This document shows positions 16,474-26,426 of a stretch of DNA of 56,488 nt, in pieces. The stretch comes from Verrucomicrobia bacterium LW23. GTDB lineage: Bacteria > Verrucomicrobiota > Verrucomicrobiia > Methylacidiphilales > UBA1321. The stretch lies in NCBI GenBank assembly GCA_003054695.1, contig QAZA01000020.1, positions 1 through 56,488 on the forward strand, written 5' to 3'. The position numbers and the translations under genes are program-made. Each line of letters starts with the position of its first letter. Positions within the stretch are counted from its first letter, which is position 1. The notes under the pieces were generated by a model. That model was given only the letters and a program-made list of their open reading frames with translations, was not told where the DNA came from and searched no databases.

Positions 16474-18138
16474 ATGGCCGCCGCTCCCTCCCCCGAATTT
16501 CGCTTCGAAGCCGCGTGCTCCGTTATGGAGGCACGGCTTGCGGAGTGGGAGGCCTGGGAGAGAGGCATGGCGCCGCGCGGGGGCGGTGCCCCCGGCGCCC
16601 GCGTGGCCGTACTGGTGGCGCCGTGGCTGCAAACGGGCGTGCCGTTCTTCTCCCTGGAGGTGGCACTGCGCCTGCGGCAAATGGGCTGCCGCGTAACGCT
16701 TCTCTTTGACGCAGCGGACCTTACGTTTAACCGCTACTCCGGCTTTGGCGACGAATGCGCTCTGCTGGAGCACCTTGTCGGCTCCTTCTCGCGCCACTTT
16801 CCCGTGGTGCGTGTGGATACGCTGCCCATCACCCCCCAGTCGCCCGCCGCCGTGGGCGATGACACGTTCTGGAGCCGCCTGCTTTTTGAGAACGCCGTGC
16901 TGACGCTGCGCGGCGAGGCGGCCGGCCGCAACTACATGGCCAAGCATCCGGCCCTGATGACCGACTGGCGCCAACACTCCCGCCTCGTCATGTCGGTACT
17001 GCAGCCGCGCCTGGACGACGGCGTCGCGCTGGAGGGCGACACAGCGCCCGGCGTTGCCAGCGGCACTGCGGCGCACCCGCCGTACGACTGGGTGTTTCTC
17101 CCCGAGAGCGGCCTGGGCCTTACCGGTATTTATATACGCGTGATGAACGAGCTGGGCATGCGCTACACCACGTGCGACTTTGCCGCCGGCGAGCTTGCGG
17201 TGTGCATGGATGGCGTCGCCGCCTTCTTCGACGACCTGCCTGGCGTGCTGCGCACGGTAATGCCCACGCTGGACGACGAGAACTGGGCTACCATTCAGCG
17301 CTGCACGGAGCAGGAGCTGGACGACGCCCGGCACGGCCGCGACGGCCACGACGTTGAGAGCGGTACCCATGCGGACCCCGACGGCCGCAATCTGGACGAA
17401 GAGCTGGAGAGCGACGTGCTGCTGTGCCTGAGCTACCGCCCGGAGACGGCCCTGGTGCTGCGCCAATGCGCCTTCGCCAGTGCGGAGGCGTGGATCCGCG
17501 CCGTTATCGCCTGGGCCAAAGCCAACCGCCGCTACGTGATTGTGCGGCAACACCCGTGCGAAAGCCTTCCCGAGTATCTGGGCACCGACGACTACGCCGA
17601 GATGGTGGCCGATGCGGACCCCAGCGGCAACGTGGCCCGCTACGTGGCCGCCGACGACGAGATCAGTACTTACGCGCTGGTGGAACGGACGCAGGTTGTC
17701 CTGCCCTTCTCCTCGCGCATAGGCGTGGAGGCGGGCATTATGGGCAAGCCGGTGCTGCTCGGGCTCAAATGCTTCTACAGCGGCTTCGGCTTTACGGAGG
17801 CGGCATCCACGCCCAAAGATTATTTTGCCGATCTCGACCGCATGCTCAAGGAGGCCACCGCCCGCAAAGTGCCTGTGGCGCAGGAGGATAACCGCAAAGC
17901 GCGCTTCCTCTACTTTCTGCTCGGCGTCTGCGCTTACCTGGAAAACACGTTTACCCCCATGCCGGAGGATTGCGTCGCCTGGATGGCCACCCCCCCGCGC
18001 CAGCTGTGGGAGACGACCGAGCTGGCCGATTTAACGGAGGCTCTGCTGGAGCATCGCCCCCTGTCCGAAGTCCGCTGCCGCCGCGCACTCTCCGCCGGGC
18101 CGACTTTCCGCGCATCTTTTCAGCGCGCGCCGAGGTAA
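16474..18138 (+). CDS. Capsule-polysaccharide-type glycosyltransferase-like protein, 554 aa
   Basis: The protein looks like a GT-B fold. Near the N-terminus, RVAVLVAPWLQTGVPFFSLEVALRLRQMGCRVTLLFD is a Rossmann-like opening. In the second half, LLCLSYRPET, YVIVRQHPCESLPEYLGTDDY and STYALVERTQVVLPFSSRIGVEAGIMGKPVLLG match the nucleotide-sugar-binding end of capsule-synthesis (Caps_synth-like) proteins. There is no signal peptide. No other capsule genes are nearby, so it may modify a cell-surface glycan on its own. Sugar specificity is unknown. Confidence 0.6.
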   Translation: MAAAPSPEFRFEAACSVMEARLAEWEAWERGMAPRGGGAPGARVAVLVAPWLQTGVPFFSLEVALRLRQMGCRVTLLFDAADLTFNRYSGFGDECALLEHLVGSFSRHFPVVRVDTLPITPQSPAAVGDDTFWSRLLFENAVLTLRGEAAGRNYMAKHPALMTDWRQHSRLVMSVLQPRLDDGVALEGDTAPGVASGTAAHPPYDWVFLPESGLGLTGIYIRVMNELGMRYTTCDFAAGELAVCMDGVAAFFDDLPGVLRTVMPTLDDENWATIQRCTEQELDDARHGRDGHDVESGTHADPDGRNLDEELESDVLLCLSYRPETALVLRQCAFASAEAWIRAVIAWAKANRRYVIVRQHPCESLPEYLGTDDYAEMVADADPSGNVARYVAADDEISTYALVERTQVVLPFSSRIGVEAGIMGKPVLLGLKCFYSGFGFTEAASTPKDYFADLDRMLKEATARKVPVAQEDNRKARFLYFLLGVCAYLENTFTPMPEDCVAWMATPPRQLWETTELADLTEALLEHRPLSEVRCRRALSAGPTFRASFQRAPR

Positions 18139-18240
18139 GGTAGGGGGAGGGGATGTAAGCTGCCAATGTGGCCCCAAAGCGCAAGCGCAAGCGCGCTTCG
18201 GAGCCGTTCGGTACGCTTTGCGCGCGGGAGGGAAGGGGAG

Positions 18241-18696
18241 TTACTTCAGCCAGCTGCCGCTGGTTATCTGCTCGTCGCCCTTCACCACGCGGCAATTCAC
18301 GTACACGGCCTGGTTATCCGTGCCCCAGCGCTGGGCCAGCACCTTGGCAATCTCGGCCAGTTGCTCCTTGGTGGAGGCGGAGATTTTGTCGTCGTGAAAC
18401 TCCACCACAACCGTGCTCATGTCGGCGCGGATCGACTTGACGCCATGCTCCTGGCGGGCCCAGGCGTAGAAGATTTCTTTGGGATCCGGCGCCGGGGGCG
18501 GCGTGGCGGGGGACACCGGCTTGTCCGGCACCGTCGGCATCTGGATGGTGGCGACCGGCTGCGGCGAGTCGTCGGCCGAGCCACCGTTGCTGGTAATCGC
18601 CTTGGCGCCCAGCGCGCAGCCGACGCCGATAACGACCGCGGCGACAATGACAACCATAAAGGAGACGCCGGACTTTTGTTGAGGGGAGTGGCTCAT
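18241..18696 (-). CDS. Membrane-anchored hypothetical protein
   Basis: 151 residues. One N-terminal transmembrane helix (SFMVVIVAAVVIGVGCALGA) is followed by a Pro-rich linker and a ~75-residue soluble domain (KEIFYAWARQEHGVKSIRADMSTVVVEFHD...), likely extracytoplasmic. I do not recognise the domain. It is divergent from rpsO across about 310 bases. It could be a cell-envelope protein. Confidence 0.6.
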   Translation of the reverse strand: MSHSPQQKSGVSFMVVIVAAVVIGVGCALGAKAITSNGGSADDSPQPVATIQMPTVPDKPVSPATPPPAPDPKEIFYAWARQEHGVKSIRADMSTVVVEFHDDKISASTKEQLAEIAKVLAQRWGTDNQAVYVNCRVVKGDEQITSGSWLK

Positions 18697-19005
18697 AATG
18701 TGTTGAGGCGATGGGGGGAGTGTTGTGGTTGCAAATTTCGCGGCTTAAAGACACATTTCATAGCAATCAGTTCCTGGTGAAGAACAGATTGTTGCATGGA
18801 TTGCATGTGTGCCAGCTCGATAACGCAAGACGTAGCTCATTTATTACAACAACATCCCCAAAAATCCACAAAAAAGAAAACACCTGCCATTTAAGCAAAG
18901 GGGCTAACTCTTTGGATGTCCAATAATCGCAACAGCACTTCCACTGTTTTTGCCCTTTCGACATTTTATCGAAAAAAAGCATTGCCTTAATACGGCGTCT
19001 TCTAT
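18697..19005. other. Divergent intergenic region upstream of rpsO
   Basis: AT-rich. A small hairpin TTTCGA...TCGAAA (18956-18974, loop CATTTTA) is followed by an A-run just upstream of rpsO. It could belong to an S15 autoregulatory leader, or be a terminator read on the minus strand. No gene is seen. Confidence 0.35.
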
Positions 19006-19284
19006 ATGGTGGCCGATCTTATGTCGCAACTCGATAAAGGCACTATTACCCAGGAGTTCAAGCTCCACGAAAAGGACACGGGTTCCGCTGATGTCCAGAT
19101 TGCGCTTCTCACGTCTCGCATCACCGAGCTGACGGCGCACATGCAACGCAACAAGAAAGACTTCAGCTCCCGTCGCGGTTTGCTCAAGATGGTCGTGACC
19201 CGCCGTAAGCTGTTGGATTACCTCACGCGCACGGAGCCCGAGCGCTACCAGGCGATCCTGAAGAAGCTGAACTTGCGTAAGTAA
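19006..19284 (+). CDS. rpsO: 30S ribosomal protein S15
   Basis: Small primary 16S-binding protein. The conserved blocks [38 protein letters not shown] and [16 protein letters not shown] are all present. The usual length is 88-89 residues, so ATG 19021 (MSQLDKG) is as likely as ATG 19006. It is followed by pnp in the order known from E. coli and many bacteria, where S15 controls its own translation and the operon makes the RNA-decay enzyme. Confidence 0.95.
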   Translation: MVADLMSQLDKGTITQEFKLHEKDTGSADVQIALLTSRITELTAHMQRNKKDFSSRRGLLKMVVTRRKLLDYLTRTEPERYQAILKKLNLRK

Positions 19285-19528
19285 CCCAGCGTCCGACCGC
19301 GGTCAGGAGATCTACAGAGTACAATCAAGCTCCCGTCCCTCTCGGTCCTGGGATCTTTATTGTCCTCTGCGTTCTTCTTTGCAGGCTGCGGTCAGGAAGC
19401 ATTCACTGCCCGGCGAGCTTTGCGCGCCCTGCCCTACACGTCGTCAACCCCATAATCGGGCGCGATGATGAGAGGGTGGCGCGCATTGCTCGCCTATGCT
19501 TATCTCACTCACCTGTAAGGATTAACGA

Positions 19529-21817
19529 ATGTCAACCACCGTTTCCCTGTCCGCCCAGTTCGGCCAGCTGCCCATCACCGTCGAAACCGGCAAGCTCGCC
19601 AAACTCGCCGACGGTGCCGTCACCGTCCGCTACGGCGATACCGTCGTCCTCGTCACCGCCGTCTCCGAAACGACCGTTAAGGAAGGCCGCGATTTCTTCC
19701 CGCTCACCGTCGAGTACCGCGAGCGCGCCGCCGCCGTCGGCAAGTTCCCCGGTGGCTACTTCAAGCGCGAAGGCCGCCCCACGGAGAAGGAAATCCTGAC
19801 GTGCCGCATGACGGACCGTCCCCTCCGCTCCCTCTTCCCCAAGGGCTACTTCTACGAGACTCAGATCATCACCACCCTGCTCTCCGCAGACGGCGAGAAT
19901 GATCCCGACATCCTCAGCATCAACGGCGCCTCCGCCGCGCTGGCCGTCTCCGACATCCCCTTCCAGGGGCCTCTCGGCGCCGTGCGCATCGCCCGCGTGG
20001 ACGGCAAGTGGGTCAGCAACCCGAGCCACGCCCAGCAGATCGTCTCCGAGCTCGACCTGGTTTACGTCGGCACCGAGAAGGATATCCTCATGATCGAAGG
20101 CTCCGCCCTGGAGCTGCCCCCCGAGGACTTCAAGGCCGCCCTCGACTTCGCCCAGTCCGAAGTCCAGATCATCATCAACCTGCAGAAGGAACTGGCCGCC
20201 AAAGCCGGCAAACCCAAGCGTTTCGTCACCTACTACCAGCCCAATCAGAACCTCCTCAACATCGCCTACGAAGTCGCCGGCGATCGCATAGAAGGCGCCC
20301 TCTATCAGCCCGGCAAAGTCGCCCGCCAGCTGGCCGTCGACGCGCTGAAGAAGGAAGTCAGCGCCCGCATCCTGGAGAACTTCCCGAGCGCCACCCCCTT
20401 CGAGATCAACTACGCCTTCGACTACATGCAGAAGAAGGTGTTCCGCCGCAGCACGCTGGACCTCAAGAAGCGCTGCGACGGCCGCGCCACGCGCCACGTG
20501 CGCTGGCTCGACGCCGCCATCGGCATGCTTCCCCGCTCCCATGGCTCCTCCATGTTCTCCCGCGGGGAGACCCAGGCCCTCTGCACCGCCACCCTGGCCA
20601 GCACCGAAGAAGCCCAGGAACTCGACGGCTACACCGGCGGCGATACCAGCAAGCGCTTCATCCTGCACTACAGCTTCCCGCCCTTCAGCGTGGGTGAGTG
20701 CGGTCGCGTCGGCGGCCTCAATCGCCGCGAAATTGGCCACGGCGCCCTGGCGGAGCGCTCCATCCTCCCCGTCATCCCCCCTGTCGAGGAGTTCCCCTAC
20801 GCCATCCGCGTCACCTCCGAGATCCTGGAGTCCAACGGATCTTCCTCCATGGCAAGCGTTTGCGGCGGCGTTCTCGCCCTGCTCGACGCCGGCGTGCCCC
20901 TCAAGGCCCCCGTCGCCGGTATCTCCGTCGGCCTGGTAACCGAGTACGACGACTTCGGCAATCTCCTCCGCTACGAGACACTGACGGACATCCTCGGCTC
21001 CGAAGACCACTTCGGCGACATGGACTTCAAGCTCAGCGCCACCCGCAAGGGCATCACCGGCTTCCAGCTGGACCTCAAACTGCCCGGCATTCCGCTCAGC
21101 ATCATGAAGGAAGCCATCGACCAGGCCGTCGAAGCCCAGGGCTACATCCTCAACTACATGGAGCAGATTATCAGCGGCCCCAAGGCCGAGCTGAGCAAAT
21201 TCGCCCCGCGTATCGAAGTGATGAAGATCAACCCCGACAAGATCGGCCTCATCATCGGCCCCGGCGGCAAAAACATCAAGAGCATCGTGGCCGAGACCGG
21301 CGCCGAGATCAACATCGAGGACGACGGCACCGTGCGCATCTACTGCTCCAACCCGGACGGCATGGCCCGCGCCAAGGAGATCATCACCGGCATGACCGGC
21401 GAGATCGAAATCGACAAGACCTACCGCGGTAAAGTTGTGACGCTGAAGGAGTTCGGCGCGTTCGTCGAAGTCTTCCCCGGCCGCGACGGCCTCGTGCACA
21501 TCTCCGAGTGGTCCAGCCAGCGCGTGGAACACATGGACGACGTGACCAAGGTTGGCGAAGAAGTCTGGGTCAAGTGCATCGGCATCGACGACAAAGGCCG
21601 CGCCAAGCTCAGCCGCAAAGTTGCCATGAAAGAGCGCGGCGAAGTGGATAAAGAACGCCCCACCGCCTCCGTTGCCCCCCGCCCCCCGCGCCCCGAAGGC
21701 GACCGCCCCCGCTTTGAAGACCGCGAGCGCGGTGGTGACCGCGGCGGCGACCGTGGCCCCCGTCGCGACGGCGGCCGTGGCGACCGCGAAGCCGCCGGCC
21801 GTGGCCCCCGCCGCTAA
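19529..21817 (+). CDS. pnp: Polyribonucleotide nucleotidyltransferase (PNPase)
   Basis: 3'-5' phosphorolytic exoribonuclease of RNA decay, 762 residues. Two RNase PH domains are visible (first: [17 protein letters not shown] and [17 protein letters not shown]; second: [16 protein letters not shown] and [10 protein letters not shown]). A KH domain follows ([18 protein letters not shown]) and then an S1 domain ([18 protein letters not shown]). The C-terminus is an Arg/Gly/Asp-rich disordered tail ([13 protein letters not shown]) longer than in E. coli, perhaps an RNA or partner-binding tail. ATG 19529 has AAGGA upstream. The 244 bases after rpsO hold no gene. Confidence 0.97.
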   Translation: MSTTVSLSAQFGQLPITVETGKLAKLADGAVTVRYGDTVVLVTAVSETTVKEGRDFFPLTVEYRERAAAVGKFPGGYFKREGRPTEKEILTCRMTDRPLRSLFPKGYFYETQIITTLLSADGENDPDILSINGASAALAVSDIPFQGPLGAVRIARVDGKWVSNPSHAQQIVSELDLVYVGTEKDILMIEGSALELPPEDFKAALDFAQSEVQIIINLQKELAAKAGKPKRFVTYYQPNQNLLNIAYEVAGDRIEGALYQPGKVARQLAVDALKKEVSARILENFPSATPFEINYAFDYMQKKVFRRSTLDLKKRCDGRATRHVRWLDAAIGMLPRSHGSSMFSRGETQALCTATLASTEEAQELDGYTGGDTSKRFILHYSFPPFSVGECGRVGGLNRREIGHGALAERSILPVIPPVEEFPYAIRVTSEILESNGSSSMASVCGGVLALLDAGVPLKAPVAGISVGLVTEYDDFGNLLRYETLTDILGSEDHFGDMDFKLSATRKGITGFQLDLKLPGIPLSIMKEAIDQAVEAQGYILNYMEQIISGPKAELSKFAPRIEVMKINPDKIGLIIGPGGKNIKSIVAETGAEINIEDDGTVRIYCSNPDGMARAKEIITGMTGEIEIDKTYRGKVVTLKEFGAFVEVFPGRDGLVHISEWSSQRVEHMDDVTKVGEEVWVKCIGIDDKGRAKLSRKVAMKERGEVDKERPTASVAPRPPRPEGDRPRFEDRERGGDRGGDRGPRRDGGRGDREAAGRGPRR

Positions 21818-21867
21818 GCAGTTGGCACCCAACGCATTGCAGAGCTAAGAAATTAGCTGAACCATCC

Positions 21868-21922
21868 AAAGCCGGATTTTTCACCTCCCCTCATATGGGA
21901 GGAGGTGCGAAATCCGGCTTTT
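21868..21922 (+). terminator. Strong hairpin terminator after pnp
   Basis: A long stem pairs AAAGCCGGATTTTTCACCTC... with ...GAGGTGCGAAATCCGGCTTTT, with a short loop around CTCATATG and a T-run at the end. It lies 50 bases after the pnp stop and ends before the next gene, so it terminates the rpsO-pnp transcript. Confidence 0.8.
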
Positions 21923-21979
21923 CGTTTATCCCGATTGCGCGCCCTATACAATGCGTTTGAAGAGGGATAAACTGACGCA

Positions 21980-22678
21980 ATGAAAGTCAATAGGGTGTCT
22001 TGCCTTGAGCAAAACGGGTTCTGCATTGTGCCCTTTTTTCATGAAGAGGTAGTCGACAAGCTGCGCGATCTGCTCACTTTTGACGACAACGCACCTACCC
22101 CAAACCGACGGCTTTTTGGCGAAATGTGGAGCCGAGTCGCAAACGTAGCGCTCCATGGCGGCATGCGCCTGTTTCTTAGCAGTTTCACTCCAGTTGCCGG
22201 AAAGGGACCGCACGTCCGCTGCGTCCGCGCAATTCTCTTTGACAAGACGCCGGACGCCAATTGGAAAGTCCCGTGGCATCAGGACCTTACGATAGCTGTT
22301 GAGAAGCGCGTCGATCTGCCCGGTTACACGGCCTGGACAGAAAAGGAGGGCATCCCGCACGTGCAACCCCCAGTGGCGGTACTCGAGAACATGCTGACCG
22401 CTCGTATCCATCTGGACCCGTGCGGATCCGACAATGGCGCCCTCAAGGTGCTCCCCTGCACGCACCTGGACGGTCGCCTCACGTCTGATGCAATAGGGGC
22501 ACGACGGACGGCAATCGAGGAATACACATGCGCCTGCAAAGTGGGCGACGTGCTATTCATGCGCCCCTTGCTTCTCCATGCCTCCAGCCCGGCCGCGACG
22601 CCCTCCAGGCGCCGCGTCCTGCACCTGGAGTTTGCGGGATGCGATCTGCATAACCCTCTGCGCTGGCAGGAGTTCTGA
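21980..22678 (+). CDS. Phytanoyl-CoA dioxygenase (PhyH)-like Fe(II)/2-oxoglutarate oxygenase
   Basis: 232 residues with the PhyH layout: N-terminal FLEQNG-like SCLEQNGFCIVPFFHEEVV, the metal-binding HxD in VPWHQDLT, and RIHLDPCGSDNGALKVLPCTH. The distal His is in MRPLLLHASS and the 2-oxoglutarate-binding Arg in RRRVLHLEF. It should hydroxylate a small molecule; the substrate is unknown. It follows the pnp terminator and is convergent with the FAD oxidoreductase, with about 30 bases between. Confidence 0.8.
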   Translation: MKVNRVSCLEQNGFCIVPFFHEEVVDKLRDLLTFDDNAPTPNRRLFGEMWSRVANVALHGGMRLFLSSFTPVAGKGPHVRCVRAILFDKTPDANWKVPWHQDLTIAVEKRVDLPGYTAWTEKEGIPHVQPPVAVLENMLTARIHLDPCGSDNGALKVLPCTHLDGRLTSDAIGARRTAIEEYTCACKVGDVLFMRPLLLHASSPAATPSRRRVLHLEFAGCDLHNPLRWQEF

Positions 22679-22709
22679 GATCTGTCGGAGAGACGGAGAA
22701 GCGATTTCC

Positions 22710-24098
22710 CTAGACAGAAGCGCCGATCCCAACCAACGCTTCCGCCTTCGCCGCCGCGACTTCTGCAGCCGTCGCCACAGCGTCTCCCGCAGGAACTTCC
22801 GGCACAATCGCTGCGTTTTGCCGCAGCAAGGCACGGATGTCCTCCAGCGGAACATCTCGTAACTCCTTGCCCGACAACGCACTGAGCGCCGCCACCGCGC
22901 CGGCCGCCTGGCCCATGGCCATGCAGCTGGCCTGCACGCGGTAGGCGGAGTTGGCGAGCTGATCGCCGCTGGCGATGCGCCCGGCGGCCAGCAAATGGCG
23001 GCTCCCCTTCGGCAAAAGCGCGCGCAACGGGATGGTTGGCACGTCCGGCTCGCGCAGCACGCGGAAATCGATGCCGTGGCCTTCCGGTCGATGCAGGTCG
23101 ATGGGATAGAAGGAGTTACACACGGCGTCCGACCAGATGCGGCCGGAGGTGTAGTCCGCCAGCGCCACGTCTGCCTCGCCCTCGATAATAGCTGTTTCGC
23201 GAATGCCGCATTCCGTCGCAAAGCTCAGCAGCTCAAAGTCTTCCAGCCCCGGCTGGGCGCGAAGAAAGCGGATGATGCGGAGCATCGCCGCCCGCGCCTT
23301 CAGATCCGCCGTCGTTTTGCCGGCGCTCGTTTCTCCATCAATATCAACAACATGCATCGAATTACGGCCGCGGGAGTGCAGGAAGGACTTCACCGGATTG
23401 CCAGTGCGGTGAAAATCGGTTGCCAGCATCGTCCCCGCCTCCACTGCAGCGCGGAAGTTGGCCTCAATCACCTCCCAGTCCAGCTTGTCGTAATCAAAAA
23501 CGGGAGTGTCCATCACCAGCGTGCCCGGCTGACGCAACGTGCTGCGGCGCAAGGGGTAACCGGCCATGCGAATGATATTGGCGTCGCCTGTGCAATCGAT
23601 GAGGGTGCGGGTACGGACCCTGCGCATCCCTTCCTTGCCGCAAGTAATTAAATACCAGGGTGTTAGATTCTCCTTTTCTCCGTCAGCCGTAGTGTAGGTT
23701 CGCTGATAGACTACCTCTCCAACCATCGTATGCAGTTGCAGGTCCACCCCGCTGTTTACCACCAGTTCATCCGCCAGCGCCGCGTACACGGCCTTGTCCA
23801 CGGGGATTTGCATCTGCCAGTGCTTCAACGTCTTATACTGGCTGAAGTCCGGAAGCGACTGCCCCATCTCACGAACCGCGGCATGCGTCAGCTCCCACCC
23901 AATACCCGCAATCACCTGCTTGCCCCATGCGTGAAACAGCCCGGGAAAATTCACGCCGGCCAGCACTGTTGTGCCGCCGAGAATGCCGCTTTTCTCCAGC
24001 AACAATGTATGCGCGCCCGCCCTCGCCGCCTGGACCGCAGCGCATATGCCTGCCGAGCCACCGCCCACCACGATGACATCGTAAGTTAAGTGTTTCAT
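22710..24098 (-). CDS. FAD-dependent oxidoreductase (FAD_oxidored family)
   Basis: 462 residues. The N-terminal dinucleotide fold is VIVVGGGSAGICAAVQAARAG with LLLEKSGILGGTT just after. RTLIDCTGDANIIRMAG is the second FAD-contact segment, and LLAAGRIASGDQLA near the C-terminus is the conserved GR-x-A end of this family. There is no signal peptide. The family often oxidises sugar- or polyol-type compounds but the substrate is unknown. It is divergent from an AraC regulator, which probably controls it. Confidence 0.85.
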   Translation of the reverse strand: MKHLTYDVIVVGGGSAGICAAVQAARAGAHTLLLEKSGILGGTTVLAGVNFPGLFHAWGKQVIAGIGWELTHAAVREMGQSLPDFSQYKTLKHWQMQIPVDKAVYAALADELVVNSGVDLQLHTMVGEVVYQRTYTTADGEKENLTPWYLITCGKEGMRRVRTRTLIDCTGDANIIRMAGYPLRRSTLRQPGTLVMDTPVFDYDKLDWEVIEANFRAAVEAGTMLATDFHRTGNPVKSFLHSRGRNSMHVVDIDGETSAGKTTADLKARAAMLRIIRFLRAQPGLEDFELLSFATECGIRETAIIEGEADVALADYTSGRIWSDAVCNSFYPIDLHRPEGHGIDFRVLREPDVPTIPLRALLPKGSRHLLAAGRIASGDQLANSAYRVQASCMAMGQAAGAVAALSALSGKELRDVPLEDIRALLRQNAAIVPEVPAGDAVATAAEVAAAKAEALVGIGASV

Positions 24099-24151
24099 GC
24101 ATCAGAACCTATCGCAACCACTGCTTGCGCTCAATCGGGCGGAGCTATAGA

Positions 24152-24173
24152 AGTTATAGATAAAGTTATAGAT
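24152..24173 (+). promoter_or_regulatory. Direct repeats AGTTATAGAT between divergent araC-type and FAD oxidoreductase genes
   Basis: AGTTATAGAT occurs at 24152-24161 and 24164-24173, a 12-base spacing, with a related GCTATAG just before. The araC-type gene starts at 24175. Direct repeats are a common AraC operator form. Such a site would let the regulator repress itself and control the divergent gene. Inference only. Confidence 0.4.
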
Positions 24174-24174
24174 T

Positions 24175-25056
24175 ATGCCGATGCATGCCGCCGCTCCCAT
24201 CCGCAACCGCCATCTCCGCTTTCGCGACTGGGCCGCCTTGCGCGCCAGCCTCCTTTGGGCATACGAGGGGGAGACGCAGCAGCAGGCGCGCAACTCCACG
24301 GCCACAAGCATGGATACCTCCGTGTGGCTGGTGCGCACGGGGCGCGTTTCCGTCACCACGGATGGAGTGACGACGGAAGTTCTTCCGGGGCAATGGGTTT
24401 TCGTGGCGTCACCCACCCGGCATCAGGTGTTTCACGGGCGCACGGAGATCCTCTCCGTCCACTTTCGCCTTACCTGGCCAGGCGGCGAGCAGGTCATCGA
24501 CCGCCCGCGCAACCTCGTGCTCAACTCCGCCGAGTTCCCCGGCCTTGAGAAGGCTGGCACCGCCGTCGTCCGCCGCCTCGCCCGCCTCTTCCCCGTGGAG
24601 CACGGCTTTCTTCCCGGCATTCCTTGTTCGCTCGACGCCTACCTGCAGGTGCAAAACATGCTCCCCATGTGGCTACGCGCCTACCTGTCCGCCATGGCCC
24701 ACCTTGGCCACCATCCGCGCCGCATCGGCCTTGCGGATGATCGTGTGTTGCAGGGACTTGCGGCGATAGAGGGACACCCTATGTCCCTGCCGTTCTCCGA
24801 GAAGGCCATACTCGCTCAGGCCGGCCTCGCCCGCTCGCAGTTCGACGCCCTGTTCATCCGCGAGTTCGGCGTCACCCCGCGCCGCTACTACGATAACCTC
24901 CGCCACGCCGAGGCCCGCGAGCTGCTCCGCCACACGTCTCTCAGCATCAAGGAGATAGCGATAGCCCTCGCCTTTCGCCACGCCTCCCACTTCACCATGT
25001 GGTTCCGCGCCCGGCACCAGCTCACTCCCGCCGAGTGGCGCCACAGCGTTCAGTAA
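24175..25056 (+). CDS. AraC family transcriptional regulator
   Basis: 293 residues. The N-terminal ~170 residues form a cupin-like sensor domain (VWLVRTGRVSVTTDGVTTEVLPGQWVFV...HQVFHG). The C-terminal double helix-turn-helix includes LARSQFDALFIREFGVTPRRYYDNLRHAEARELL and SIKEIAIALAFRHASHFTMWFR. A sugar or similar small effector is likely. It is divergent from the FAD oxidoreductase, which it probably controls. An alternative ATG lies at 24181. Confidence 0.9.
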   Translation: MPMHAAAPIRNRHLRFRDWAALRASLLWAYEGETQQQARNSTATSMDTSVWLVRTGRVSVTTDGVTTEVLPGQWVFVASPTRHQVFHGRTEILSVHFRLTWPGGEQVIDRPRNLVLNSAEFPGLEKAGTAVVRRLARLFPVEHGFLPGIPCSLDAYLQVQNMLPMWLRAYLSAMAHLGHHPRRIGLADDRVLQGLAAIEGHPMSLPFSEKAILAQAGLARSQFDALFIREFGVTPRRYYDNLRHAEARELLRHTSLSIKEIAIALAFRHASHFTMWFRARHQLTPAEWRHSVQ

Positions 25057-25610
25057 CCTGCCCGCGCTTCGTTTACCCACCATAAAACAACCGCCCGGGC
25101 CGGAGATCCCCTGCCTCCGATTCTCAGGCTCTGGAAAAGTGGGCCAATGTGCTGTAAGATTCTCCAGGGTCCCACCTCCTTCAACCAACCTCCACCGCCC
25201 GCAAATTTGGAGGATAAAACCTGGCGTTTGGAGGTTCGATCCCAGATCTTTATCCATCCATCTAACTATCCTTGTTGCAGTAAATTGTGCATGTTGCTCC
25301 GTTTTTTGTTCACTCTTCCGTAAAAATCTGTTGAATTCATCGATAAAAGCGTAAAAAAGTCGTGCAATCCTTTGCGGACTAGCTTATTCAACAGAGCGGA
25401 ACATCAGTATAGCTCACCGGAACAGCCCGAAGCGGGTCGGGATAACCCTTGCGATGATGCGCCTTTCTCTCCATGCCGCCCCTACTTCTCCCCTACCTTT
25501 TTTACACGCAGGCTTGCTTGCCACACAGGGACGTGGGAGGAATAAAGAGCGGTTTTTGTCCAGCTTGGCACAACAACTGTTCTCTCTAAAGCTTTCGCAA
25601 CTTTCCAAGC
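25057..25610. other. Intergenic region upstream of the parA-giant coiled-coil operon
   Basis: About 550 bases, AT-rich in the middle (25260-25400), with no supported gene. A tRNA-like fragment at 25212-25255 was examined and rejected. The promoter of the ParA operon should lie here; I could not single out one -35/-10 pair. Confidence 0.4.
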
Positions 25611-26426
25611 ATGCGCCTGATCGCCATTACCAGCCAAAAAGGCGGGGTGGGGAAGACCACCATCGCCCTCAACCTTGCCTATGCCCTGGCCAAACGGGGC
25701 AGGATGACGCTGTTGGTGGATTGCGATCCGCAGGGCTCCATAGGCCTGTCGCTCTCCCCGCAAGCTGCTGCGCGCAATGGACTTGCGGAAGTCATCGAAG
25801 GCACCGCCCCGCTGGACAAGGCCATCCTGGCCACCCGCATGACGGAGCTGCGCATCCTCACCGTCGGCCGCCCCACGCCGTCGCAAGTCATTCGCTGGAA
25901 CGATATTATGTCTGACGGCATGCTCTTCCACGAGGTCTTTGCGGCCGCCGCGGAGATGGGTATCGACACCCTGATTGCCGACACCCCCGCCGGCATGTGC
26001 GGCCCCACCCTGGGCGTGCTGCGCAATGCCGATTACGTCGTCATCCCCCAGCAGGCGGAGCCGCTGGCGCTGCGCTCCACCATTGCGTTTTTGGAGGCGA
26101 TTGCGCACCTGCGCGACGAGGGGCACCGCCTGGCCATCGCCGGGATGATTCTCACGATGCTGCAAGTGGAACAGGCAGAATCCGTTGGCGTGTTTCACGA
26201 GGTGAGCAAGCTGTTCCCGACGCATTTTCTTTTTGGCACTATTATTCCCCGTCACCCCCTGATTTTGCAGGCTAGCGCCAAAGGCGTGCCGCTGGGGCTG
26301 TTAACCAAGACGCCGCCGGCTCTGGCGCAGGCTTTTGATCAGCTTGCCGCCGAGCTGGAAGTTCGCGCGTCTCTAAACGCCGGGCAGGAGGAGGCTGCGA
26401 GCGATGTCGTTCCTGTCATGGATTAA
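25611..26426 (+). CDS. ParA/MinD-type ATPase
   Basis: 271 residues. The deviant Walker A KGGVGKTT near residue 10 carries the signature lysine. [15 protein letters not shown] is the A' motif and [11 protein letters not shown] the Walker B. This is the Soj/ParA small type, without an N-terminal DNA-binding domain, so the ATPase likely moves on the nucleoid. Near the C-terminus is [21 protein letters not shown]. Its last 23 bases overlap the start of the giant coiled-coil gene, a strong sign of coupled expression and joint function. There is no parB or parS nearby, so plain chromosome segregation is unlikely; McdA-like or polar-positioning roles are possible. Confidence 0.9.
   Translation: MRLIAITSQKGGVGKTTIALNLAYALAKRGRMTLLVDCDPQGSIGLSLSPQAAARNGLAEVIEGTAPLDKAILATRMTELRILTVGRPTPSQVIRWNDIMSDGMLFHEVFAAAAEMGIDTLIADTPAGMCGPTLGVLRNADYVVIPQQAEPLALRSTIAFLEAIAHLRDEGHRLAIAGMILTMLQVEQAESVGVFHEVSKLFPTHFLFGTIIPRHPLILQASAKGVPLGLLTKTPPALAQAFDQLAAELEVRASLNAGQEEAASDVVPVMD

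Noticed and set aside
19532-21832. 766-codon minus-strand frame opposite pnp
   Set aside because: Mirror of a well-conserved gene with strong codon bias; Gly/Ala/Val-rich and no domain.
25212-25255. tRNA-like fragment: GGATAAA ... GGTTCGATCCC ... TTTATCC
   Set aside because: Only 44 bases between the would-be acceptor arms; the T-stem fails at the third pair and no anticodon arm fits. Probably chance or a decayed relic.
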